Below are positions 44,980 through 55,700 of a DNA stretch of 64,000 bases, one piece after another. The stretch comes from Crambe crambe (Eukaryota > Porifera > Demospongiae > Poecilosclerida > Crambeidae), in contig OZ004589.1 in assembly GCA_963924555.1 (NCBI GenBank), forward strand, positions 4,278,001 through 4,342,000, read 5' to 3'. Position 1 is the stretch's first letter. The number at the start of each line of letters is the position of its first letter. The notes beneath the pieces were generated by a model. The model saw nothing but the letters and a program-made list of their open reading frames with translations. It was not told the DNA's origin and ran no database searches. The position numbers and the translations under genes are program-made.

Positions 44980-46492
44980 CACGCGGTGAGTTGTACACGT
45001 GTATTGGCAAGTCACGCTTCCCTCGCGGTTGGTAAAGAGTCGATTACGTATACGGTGCACATGGCTAGCTAGCTAGCTGCCTACATGAAAAAGTTATCAA
45101 ATTGCTTGTAGCTAAATATTTGTTTAACACAAACTTTATTATAACCAACAGTTTCATAAAATAATAAAATCCTACCTTGATCAGGGCACGGCATATTTCC
45201 TTGTTGCATATCCTACAAAAAATGTGTTGCCGGGAACATATACATAGGGGAAAATCTCTTAGTGTAACTACCTAGATAATAGTCAACAGGCCCATCAAAA
45301 CATAAAACTGTCCAGTAATTAATGTTGGCTGAGATCACCGTATTATCTTTGCTATAGCTAACTATCTTACATAATAATCATCCAACAAATCTGCGACATT
45401 GATAGTATAAACAGGCTTGTCATATACCTTTCTGTAGTGAATATCCATTAATAATGTAGCATACTTTAAAGGACTAGGTATTTCTTTTATCAAACACTTG
45501 CTATAGTGTTAGCTATCAATAACTTAAGATATTGAAAAGTGATTGGTGAAAACTACTGTTTTAACAAGCCTGGGCTAAATGTTCCTGTCACAGTGGGATC
45601 TCTGAGACTCTCAATAAAGAAATACCTTGTAGCTATAATACATTCTGTACTACAGTGGGCCCAAGTTTGTCCATTATTTGGAGGTTTCACTGTATGTGTT
45701 AACACTTATGTATATTTACAGTGCAAGCTATTGTATTGAAAACTTTGTAGCCTATTATTTATCATGTATGCTGGTCTGAATATTAGCTGAAAGATTATTT
45801 ATATTTTCAGTATCATTATAGTCATAAGATTATGACTGCATGTTTAACTAGAGATGCTCGTATAGCATTAGTTGGGCGAGCAAGCAGCCAGTGGTCATTT
45901 CAATGTGCTCCTCCCTCACTTATGATTATATAGCCCCAACAGTGACTTTCGATATCTAGCTATTCAGGTTGTTAACTGACTTGGTGCATTCCCAGTTAGC
46001 ATTAGAGTGTCTTCTCTGAACCCAGGCTACCACTCCTGCTCAGACTCAGTAGCTAGTCTCTCAAATAATGAGCCCTCATATGCTCTAATCTGGCAGCTCT
46101 GTGTTCTGCTGACTCTGCTCTCCTTCTGGCTCTCATTTGCTCTGCTCTTGCAGCATTATCTTCTGCTGACTCTGTACATTCCCTCCTCCTGGCTCTATCT
46201 GTTGCATTTCTTTGCTAGTCTTGTTTTTCTCTGTTCCTTTGACTCTGTTCTCCTTCTAGCTCTGTCTCTTTCATTTCTTTCATGAGGTCTCGCTCTTCTT
46301 TGCTGGTCAGTTTCTAGAGGGTGTTCTGGGGCCCTCCTTCGCTTGTTTTCTGGTTCTCTGGGTTCCATAATACTCGCTACAATAGTGCTTCAACTTCAAG
46401 CTTAACGAAAACGATTGCTTATTATGACGTTGCTTAGTAGCTATTTCGTGCGCATGCGTAAGCGCATGCGCATTTTGAGTGACGTACGTGTA

Positions 46493-46657
46493 CAGGGGTT
46501 TTCAGGTTGGTTGACACAAAATTTGCCGACTGTGCAGAATTAAATTCGTGCTCGCAAATTTTAAGATCATTGCATTTATATGACAGTATATTATGCTCGC
46601 TTGAATTTATCTTGCACATGTGCAAATTCTACTGGTCAACCAACCTGAAAACCCCTG
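46493..46657. mobile_element. 165-bp MITE with TA target duplication
   Basis: Terminal repeats CAGGGGTTTTCAGGTTGGTT and its complement are flanked by TA on both sides, as expected for Tc1/mariner-type insertion. Non-coding. Confidence 0.75.
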
Positions 46658-46785
46658 TAACATATAAATATCGCAATTTTCCATTTTGACCAATTAGTGT
46701 GGGGCTTCGCTCGCTTCGCTCGCTCGCCAATTAAGTGAACTGGCTAGTACTATGAGCATTCAGGGTTGAACAAGTTGCTAGAGCC

Positions 46786-49281
46786 ATGGCAATAGATGCA
46801 GATCTAACTTTATCGAATATTGTAGTACTTGTCTTGCTGCTGAACACTCAGAATATTGATTCAACTTCTTTCACTAGTAATGTTACTGGTAACATTACAC
46901 TGTTGTTAGGAGGTTTATTCTCTATTCATGAAAGTGATGGAAGCAGCTGTGGTGAGATAAGACATGCTCCTTTCAGGAATGTTGAAGCCATGGTGTATGC
47001 TGTAGATCGAATCAATGCAGATCCTGACCTCTTGCCTAATATTTCTCTTGGTTTTGATATTCGAGACACCTGTGGACTAAGCAATAAGGCCCTGGAAGAG
47101 ACTGTGAGTCTAATGGACATCAACAGTGGGGCAATATCTGAGATTGGAATTTCAGGAGTAATTGGTCCTGCCCAAAGTGATACATCTATACTTGTTGCTA
47201 GTCTTCTCAGAGTTTTTCAAATCCCCCAAATCAGTCATGCTTCAACTGCTAAAATACTTAGTGATAAAGAAAGGTTTGACTACTTCTTTCGTACGATCCC
47301 ATCAGACGGCTTACAAGCAAAAGCTATGGCTGATATCATAGCGTATTTCAACTGGACTTATGTTATAGCTATTAATTCAGACGATACATATGGTAGAGGT
47401 GGAATTAATTCTCTCAAAGAAGAGTTGAGCCATTTAAATGTATGTGTGGTCACTCGTCCAGGTGTAACTTCACTCCCTTTAAATGCTGATGACAACAGTT
47501 ATGCTAATGTCATCAGATTCATTGATCAGAAATGGAAAGAAAATGCGTCAGTGATTGTTCTATTTGGGCAAAGGAGCACAGCAGAGGGAGTGTTGAGAGC
47601 CTTCAGGGATTCAAATCTACCGAATAAGAATCGCACATGGATAGCAAGTGATGCGTGGACAACAAGAGTCCCTGTTGACCTCAGAGATACAGTTAGAGGC
47701 ATGCTTGGAGTTGTTCCTGACATCCACAGCATAAGTAGCTTTGATGATTACTTTTCATCGCTACATCCTAGCAACTACACTACTAATCCTTGGTTTACAG
47801 AATACTGGAACAGTATGTTCAACCGCAGTGAGGAAGAATCGGCTGCTATCAAAGGAAATGGAGTAGGCTATGTCATCGATGCTGTTTATGCTTTTGCCCA
47901 TGCTATACATGACATGATAAATATTTCATGCATGGATGATAATTTATGTCAAGATATTCTAACTCGGCGTTTCTCGAAAAAAGCTTTGAATGGAACTATA
48001 TTAAGAAAGAATCTTTTCAATGTATCATTCATAAGTCCATCTTCAAATCAAGTGTCATTTGATAGTGCAGGAGACCAACAAAGTTTTTATGAAGTTCGCA
48101 ATTTAGGATTGAATGGCCAGCTCAAAATAGTGGGTACATGGAATCTCATACAGTCACTACAGTTTACGGAGGAGATTTATTGGAGTGGAGGTGGAGGTAT
48201 CCCCCATTCAATGTGTAGCATTCCATGTGGTCCTGGACATCAACCTGTGTTGGTGCCTGGTGAATCAGATTGTTGTTGGACGTGTGATCCCTGTCAAGGA
48301 GACAACACTGTAAGCAGTGGTGAGGAGTGTATTGAGTGTGTTACTGGATCATCACCCAATGAAGAACGAGACACATGCATGCCAAATCCGTTGACTTTTT
48401 TGACATGGTCCAACCCCTGGGGAATTTTCATCATAATTGGAGCGAGTGTTGGTATTCTGGCCACATCTTTTGTCACATTTGTATTCATAATCTTCAATAG
48501 GCACAGAGTGATTAAAGCTTCCAGCAGAGAACTCAGTGCTATTTTGCTAACAGGAATCATGCTATGTTATATCTTACCCTTCTTCTATATAGCAACACCT
48601 TCACCTGGAGTATGTGCTATAAGGCGATTTGGCATAGGTTTCTGCTTCTCTTTGTGTTTCAGCCCTCTCTTGATGAAAACGAATCGAATATATCGTGTCT
48701 TTCATAAAGCTCCTCGCACAGCTCGTTTTGCAAGTTCTTTCCATCAAGTCTTGTTTTCCTGTGGTCTAATTCTGATACAAGTATTGATGGCTGTTCTATG
48801 GTTGGCATTGGAGAGGCCGAGTGTAGAACATGTCTATGGGAAAACAGTTACTGAACTCATTTGTGGTGAACGACCTTACATTGGACTCTCTATCTTCCTG
48901 GGTTATAACCTCTTATTACTTGTATTGAGCACTTACTATGCCTTTCGTGCCAGAAACATCCCTGCTACCTTCAATGAGACTAAGTTCATCAGCATTACAT
49001 TATACACTGTGTGCATAATCTGGTTAGGTTTCATCCCAACATACTTTGGGACTATCAAGTTGGGAACAGTTTATCAAACTGCATCTCTCATGATAGCTGT
49101 TCTTCTCACTTCTACAACAACTCTAGGCTGCCTTTTCTTCCCCAAAGTGCTGCTAGTATTTATACAAAGAATCAAAGATAAACCAAAAGAAGAGGCAAAA
49201 TCGCTCAGTACAGATATGGAGCTTCCCAGCAATGCCAACATGGGGAGTTCAGTGAAGTATTCTTTGGCTAGAAAAAACTAA
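46786..49281 (+). CDS. Class C GPCR, metabotropic-glutamate-receptor-like, paralogue 2
   Basis: An intronless 831-residue frame with the same domain order as the gene at 42004-44472: leader, Venus-flytrap domain, NCD3G domain (CSIPCGPGHQP, CCWTCDPC), 7TM and tail. The flytrap and 7TM parts are nearly identical between copies. Differences cluster in the leader, in the region just before NCD3G (about 390-470) and in the cytoplasmic tail (here NANMGSSVKYSLARKN). All pocket residues named for paralogue 1 are kept. One residue is missing in the DINSGAI segment relative to paralogue 1. The start Met follows a CTAGAGCC context. Confidence 0.92.
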   Translation: MAIDADLTLSNIVVLVLLLNTQNIDSTSFTSNVTGNITLLLGGLFSIHESDGSSCGEIRHAPFRNVEAMVYAVDRINADPDLLPNISLGFDIRDTCGLSNKALEETVSLMDINSGAISEIGISGVIGPAQSDTSILVASLLRVFQIPQISHASTAKILSDKERFDYFFRTIPSDGLQAKAMADIIAYFNWTYVIAINSDDTYGRGGINSLKEELSHLNVCVVTRPGVTSLPLNADDNSYANVIRFIDQKWKENASVIVLFGQRSTAEGVLRAFRDSNLPNKNRTWIASDAWTTRVPVDLRDTVRGMLGVVPDIHSISSFDDYFSSLHPSNYTTNPWFTEYWNSMFNRSEEESAAIKGNGVGYVIDAVYAFAHAIHDMINISCMDDNLCQDILTRRFSKKALNGTILRKNLFNVSFISPSSNQVSFDSAGDQQSFYEVRNLGLNGQLKIVGTWNLIQSLQFTEEIYWSGGGGIPHSMCSIPCGPGHQPVLVPGESDCCWTCDPCQGDNTVSSGEECIECVTGSSPNEERDTCMPNPLTFLTWSNPWGIFIIIGASVGILATSFVTFVFIIFNRHRVIKASSRELSAILLTGIMLCYILPFFYIATPSPGVCAIRRFGIGFCFSLCFSPLLMKTNRIYRVFHKAPRTARFASSFHQVLFSCGLILIQVLMAVLWLALERPSVEHVYGKTVTELICGERPYIGLSIFLGYNLLLLVLSTYYAFRARNIPATFNETKFISITLYTVCIIWLGFIPTYFGTIKLGTVYQTASLMIAVLLTSTTTLGCLFFPKVLLVFIQRIKDKPKEEAKSLSTDMELPSNANMGSSVKYSLARKN

Positions 49282-49788
49282 TATGCTTAATGATTAGCTA
49301 TAGCTAGCTACTTAGTTTATCAATTAGCTACTGCTTATTGTATAGATAGCTATGAAAGTTTGTACGGATGACAAATCAACATCAACTTCAACCAACTTCA
49401 AGTGAATGTACAGGAAAATGACCCTAGGGCGACAAGGTTCCATTTGTGTAAGGAATGGTCTCGGCAAGGGCTAAATGATTGAATAGTGATTAACAAGTAA
49501 GATTAAGGAGGGGTTGAGAGGCATTCCAAGCTACTTCTCTCCTAGCCATAAATATGCTGGGAGGTGGAGATGGCGATTTTCCCTGAAGCATCCAACAATG
49601 ATTTGAATGCATTTTTGTTGATTGAAGGGAACAGTTTGTGTAAGCAGGACGTTCCAGGTTGGTGGTGGCCCAAAGCCCCAACTTATCTTGTCATGTTTTT
49701 TTTGTTTTTTTTTTTTTGTTTTGCAAATAGCGCCTGTCTATTCGACGATCATTACCGGGCGAGACACGTGGACTTTATAGTGTCGGTC
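49282..49788. other. Intergenic, GPCR paralogue 2 to NOL9
   Basis: No conserved gene. The only features are a T-rich tract (49697-49725) and short open frames without family resemblance. It should contain the NOL9 promoter. Confidence 0.5.
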
Positions 49789-52700
49789 ATGGAAGGTCCA
49801 GCTCCTTTTATTCAGCGTCTTTCAGGTGATTTAGTATAGGTAGTCAAGTGCTAGAAATTCTCCCTTTTTCCTTGCTTAATATTACAATTTGGTTGCGATG
49901 AGAATAATAATTATTTTTTTGTATATGCAGGCAATTCCAGTTTCACTAACTTAAGAGTGGGAATTGTTCAGGCTCGTTCACCTGTATTATCCAAAGCTGG
50001 CATATTCATTGCTGTGTTTACAAAACAGTCTGTATGTATATTTTCCATGTCCTCTGTGCATGACCAATACATTTTAGGATTATGGTATTATGCTTACATA
50101 ATCTTGATTATCCTAACCTAGCAACTTTAATTCAGAGTCCATGACTGAAAGTAGTACTGAAAAGATGTGTAGAAATCTCCAAAAGGTTTCACTCTCAATA
50201 TTATACTTGAGCCTAAGAGATAGGTATTGTTGGGTTATGTGCCTGAGGTGTACAATGCAGGGCTGCTTATAACAGTAGACACAGGAGGACTTTTTTTCTG
50301 GTCAAAATTAATGTCCTTTTTATCAGGACAAACTGACAGGTCATAAAGTGGCTATTATTATTGTTAGATGTTCTGTCAATTGTCCAGTCAAACTGGAAAT
50401 GTCGGGCCACTTATCTCAATAGTTTCAGAGGTGTAGACAGATGGTGCTCAAGCACACTCTTATAATTATTGGTATGTGTTTATTATAACCTCTCCTTGTT
50501 CTTCAGCACCTCCTTGAAATCCTTAGTTAGCTATCATTGTTCTGGGTGGTAATTTTTTAATGACACTATTATGGTAGATTGCAACAATGACAACAAAAAC
50601 AACAAAACTTTGTTGCTAACTCATGAGCAGGTCATGGGCCTTTGATCCATGAGTTGCCCAAGCTCATGACTTCGAAAACTTTGTGAAAGCCACTTGACCT
50701 CGTGAAGGCCCATAACCACACTTGTGAAGGCCCATAACCATATTCATGAACACGGGATAGCACTTATGAAGCAAAGGTGCCCATATGTAGCTATTCAGAG
50801 TTTTGTGCATATGTGTGGATGAGTGTGTGGTTTATCATCTCCATGACTGTTGAGCTCTATGAGTATGTCTTGCTACCACTCCCAGTGTGATTTTAGTGAC
50901 TCTGTCACAAAATGGCTTGTGAACACTGCTCACAGAGGTTTGTGAAGTCTCATGAGCATGGGTCAAAGGAACTGCTCATGACAAATATTTTTGCTTCTCT
51001 AAGGAATAGGACAATATAGCTGGTCCCCAAATTAATGTCTACTTTAAATTATAGAGTATTACTTGTTGTACTCTCCAGAGATTAAAAGATACACAGTGTT
51101 TATCAATTGCATTATTAATTTACCTTTTCATATTTATTATGCAAGCATTTGGGAAGTGTGTAGTTTTATGTGAATATTATGAAACTTGGGGGGGGGGGGG
51201 GGGGGGGAAGCCATATATATAATATGAATCGATATTATTATTGATATGATTAGGTATTCAATTTCCATGGGAACTTGGAGATGCGTGTTCTTGGAGGCGT
51301 GGTTACGGTGGAGGCCTTTGCTGTGACACCTTCTGACAAGTACATGACTCTGTGTATCCCTAACAGCTGCAGTAGCCCAGCTGTGAGCATGAGACCCATG
51401 GATCCTAACATGACTGTTAGTAACTGTTTATAGTATAGTTAGAATAATTGTGCTGCAGCTGGCCATTGCTTCTCTTATAACATTATGCTACAGCTGGCCA
51501 TTTAAAATGATTCTATAATTCTGTATGTCCATATTATGTGCTGTCAATGAGTATTGCATAGCACTTTAAATTTAGTACTGAACAATTTAGTACTGAACAT
51601 GTATTGTGTCTATATAGGACGATGTGTTGTGTCTACATTGTGTCTATATGGGACGATGTGTTGTGTCTACATTGTGTTTTTATAGGACGATGAGTACAGT
51701 CGTTACTTACTCCCTTTCAAGTTCAGTGGGTTGGTCCACTTCCATTCCAAATCCAGTCAGCATTCAACCTGTGTTCATCCCAGTAGTTGTGTCCTACTTG
51801 ACTTAGGTATATAGATCAATTATCCTTATACTACAGTTCTAGAATGTTCTCTAGTTTTAGTGAAGTCCAGATCTGTTGTCTAGAATGTAGTGGGGTCCAG
51901 GACATTATGTCTAGAATGTTCTCTGTACTAGTGGGGTCCAGATCATGTTCTCTAATTCTACTAGTACTAGTGGGGTCCGGATCTGTTGGGACATATGTCT
52001 AGAATGTTCTGTGTACTAGTGGGGTCCAGATTTGTTGGACATAATAATGTCTAGAGTGTTCTCTAGTTCTACTACGTGGAGTGGGCGGGTCCACATCATG
52101 CCTAGAATGTTCTAGATAAATGCGTTCTAGACAAATGCAATGCATTGTGGGGTGAGCCTGAGCTGATGTTCCCTTTTAGCAAGGGTGAAACAATGAGAAT
52201 GGCCTCTCTTTTTGAAAACACTGCACTGAATCTCTGGTCTGCATTCTCTGAGACTGGCCAGCTGTCTGTGACATCAACTGCTGACTTGCACTCTCCCTCA
52301 AGCGCTGTCTGTGATGTGCTGAATGTGATGCATGTGAGAATGGCCTCTCTTTCTGAAGACAATCTCTGGTCTGCATTCTCTGAGACTGGCCTCTCTTTTC
52401 CTCAGCTGTCTGTGACATCAACTGCTGACTTGCACTCTCCCTAAAGCGCCGTCTTTTCTCTGTAGCTGTGCTTTGAGCAGGATGTCTTGCCTTCTATGTC
52501 CTACTTTCTTCTTTCTGTTCAGCGGTCTTGGAAGCACGCTGAGTCTCCCTTCTACATCTGAGTTTGTTAGCTTTCTAATTTGATCCAGCTAGCTAGCATC
52601 TGCTATACGATGCCTGAGGCATTCTTTTCTCTGGGCCAGCATTGTCTCTAGATTTCTCGATTTACACTTCCTAAGACGTTCTTCTTTCTGTTCAGCTAGC

Positions 52701-55700
52701 TGTCCCAGCCCTCTCTTACATGTTTATATACGCATGTCCTGTGATGTAATATTACCAGATGATCGTCGCAGAGAAAAACCACTATTATTAGGATGTATGA
52801 GATATATATATATAATTCAAACTTCGCCAGCCAACATGCTAGTGTGGGGCTCGCTCAGGCTTGCCCCAACTAGTGGTGTTAGACATTATGCCTAGAATGT
52901 TCTGTTCTCTGAAGATAATAAAATGATAAAATGTGGGGATAAGTAATACAACTTAGTAATTTAAAGTACATATGTAGTTCATCCACCTGCTATGCAAATA
53001 ATATCTTTCTTATTTCAGTTAATAATTTATGGTTTTCTCCTGAAGGTGAAGAAGATGTAAAGAACCTGAATGAACTGGCAAAGAAGGAGTGGAGTAACAT
53101 TGCAGCCATAGCTCTCCTTAAACCTCTGCAAAACCATCTCACCAGCTTACTAGCTCATCATGGAGTAGGAGTAAAGGTACGTAAGACCTGGAGCTATGTA
53201 CACACAACCTTTCTGAATCATACGATTACACTTGAAACTCTTGTAATAATCAGGACAAACTAAACTATCAGCATTGTGATTATTACAAGAGTTTCAGTGT
53301 AATCATATAATTTTCAACAGTTATAACACAAAATTAATATCTGACCTAAACAGTTATGTATATGCTGTTCAGTAACCTTTGACCCCATAGGATCAAGAGT
53401 CTTTCAGACCACCTTTTTATGACTCTCCTAATAGTATTCTCAGCAGCTGAAAGGAATCTCTGTTGCTAAGGTGGACGAGGCTCTCTACATTCCGGACAGC
53501 TACAGGATGATTGCATGGGACCTGATAAAGGAGAGTGGTGAGGAGTTTGATGATTATACTTTATGAATATTATATTTGTATAGCTTGCCTCTATAAATTT
53601 ACTGGACTGCTGACACATAATAATTATTATTATAAAAGAAAAAAATTTTTTTTAACCACACGGAGTAAATTTCAGAATTTCTTTGCTTATAGGTGCAACG
53701 ATATTGATATGTGGTGATAGTGGGACTGGAAAATCTACTTTTGGAAGATTCCTTATCAATTACTTCCTTAATAGGTAATTTTATTACTGATAGGGGTAGT
53801 GGTTTTACAAGAATTCCCTTGTTTTTGTTGATTTCAGGGGTGACTGCATTTGGGCACGTCTAGAATAGAGCGTTTGCAGTGACGTCACGAATGATGACGT
53901 CATGAACATGTGCGGCCATTTTGGTGCACAATTACTGCAGCTGTATTTTTGCGGTATGTCTGTCTAACCACACACCATGTCCTGCTACGCTCAGAAACTT
54001 CCGCTAGAAAGATATTTGCAGAAATTGCAGCTGATTGGAGGAATAGATCCGTTCTGCATCAGTACAAAAACTCACAAAGAGTCTCCCACACTTCCTCCCT
54101 TTACTTCTGCAGACTTAGTTTCTTACCTGGTGCTCCAAACTAGCTACATCTCTGCAAAGCAATTCAAGGCTTATAAATCACTGGAAGCATACAACCAGTT
54201 TACTAGTGGCTGGATAAAGAATGTAACTACTTGGAAGTTAGAAGAGAAGTATGTTGTCACTGGAAAAGTATGTATAATGTATATAGCTATCATTGCCCCA
54301 TAAAAATTAATTATAGAGCTTTAATTATAATAGGTTAGACATTCTTAGTCTTGTAATGAACCACCTCTAATGTGATGGAAGAAACTGGAGAGGTTTGCTG
54401 CGCTCATTGTAAGTGCATGGCTGGTCTCGGTGAGGTCTGTACTCACATAGCTGCTATTCTCTTCCACCTGGAGACTGTGGCGAGGAATAGATTCCTTATT
54501 TGCAGGTTAAAAATATAGATTTTCCTCCCCGAATAGTAAAAAAAATAAGATCGACAATTCTATTGCAACTGGCAGTTTATCAGCATCCTCATCCACTCCA
54601 TCCACCAAACAAAGTGCAATCCCACCAGATGGCCGCGCGGTTGAGGGGCATGGCTTGTGACGTCAAGTGTAAACGCTCTATTCATGCAGTTTCGTATTGA
54701 CCAGGATTTCATTTAGGGGTATAAGCTAGTAGTTGCAAATAATTAATTACATAATTATCTTTGTTGCATAATATGAATTCCTGAATTCAACAATAAGGGA
54801 TTTCTTTGTTGCATGATAATTTGCCTGTTGAATTCTCAGAACAACAATACAGTTTTATGACCTGTTCTATATTGTGCAGATTGCCAGCAGTGGGATATTT
54901 GGAATGTGACCCAGGACAGTGTGAGTTCACCTGTCCTGAAGTCCTTTCTCTGCATGTCCTGACAGAGCCAGTGTTTGGATTACCATATAACCACTTAAGA
55001 AACCCTTTGAAGTGAGTGGAAAATGTATATTACCTCCTCATAGCCTGCTGCTGTTAGACTTGATGATACCAACTCATACATGTTCCTTTACAGTATTTAA
55101 CACTGGACACATTGTGCATTATGATTATGCAGGGCATACTATTTTGGGGACAGGACTCCTAAAACAGATCCTGAGTATTACATTCGCTTGCTGCAGTCGC
55201 TGTCTTCTCATTTTATTGAATTGGTGAGACGCTCTGGTGATGGCATGCCACTCATCATCAACACTTGTGGATGGCTATGTGGTATTGATAGATTTTTGTT
55301 CTTATTGCATCACTTCTTTCTTTCCTTCTTTCTTCCTTCCTTCCTTCCTTCCTTCCTTCCTTCCTTCCGTCCTTCCTTCCTTCCTTCCTTACTTCCTTCC
55401 TTCCTCTCTTTCCACATATAATAATACAAGTAAAGGTTTATTCTAAATAAAAAAGAAAAGTTGGGATCAAAAAAGTTCAGCAACAAGAGAGTCAAGTAAC
55501 CCCTTACCCATCACCAACTACGAGCTACTTCACTCCCATGACAGGCCAAGATGAGATATAAAGGGAATAGTTAGCTTGTAGTTGGCAATTGGTAAGAGGT
55601 TACTTGAATGATTATGAATCCACCTTCCTCTGCTTCAGCATCCTCTCTTCTATTCTTAGTGAGTTTATCCTTCAGCTGAAAAACTTATTTCCAACCAGAT

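Larger units (their letters stand above)
44473..46785. other. Intergenic between the divergent GPCR paralogues
   Basis: No conserved coding sequence is recognised. It contains tandem palindromes (44687-44979), a TA-flanked MITE (46493-46657), a pyrimidine-rich stretch (46080-46280, many CTCTG units) and a short GCTCGCTTCGCTCGCTCG repeat (about 46707). Promoters of both receptor genes must lie in or near it. Confidence 0.6.

Noticed and set aside
46450..46475. GCATGCGC palindromic cluster as a regulatory site
   Set aside because: Short alternating GC palindromes recur across the window (for example 56793) and have no specific context.
49564..49840. 91-codon frame overlapping NOL9 exon 1 as a separate gene
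   Set aside because: It crosses a long T-tract and only its last part, in frame with the MEGPAPF start, joins in phase to NOL9 exon 2.
51837..52120. CRISPR-like array
   Set aside because: Units vary in length and the sequence between conserved blocks is also repeated; the genome is eukaryotic.
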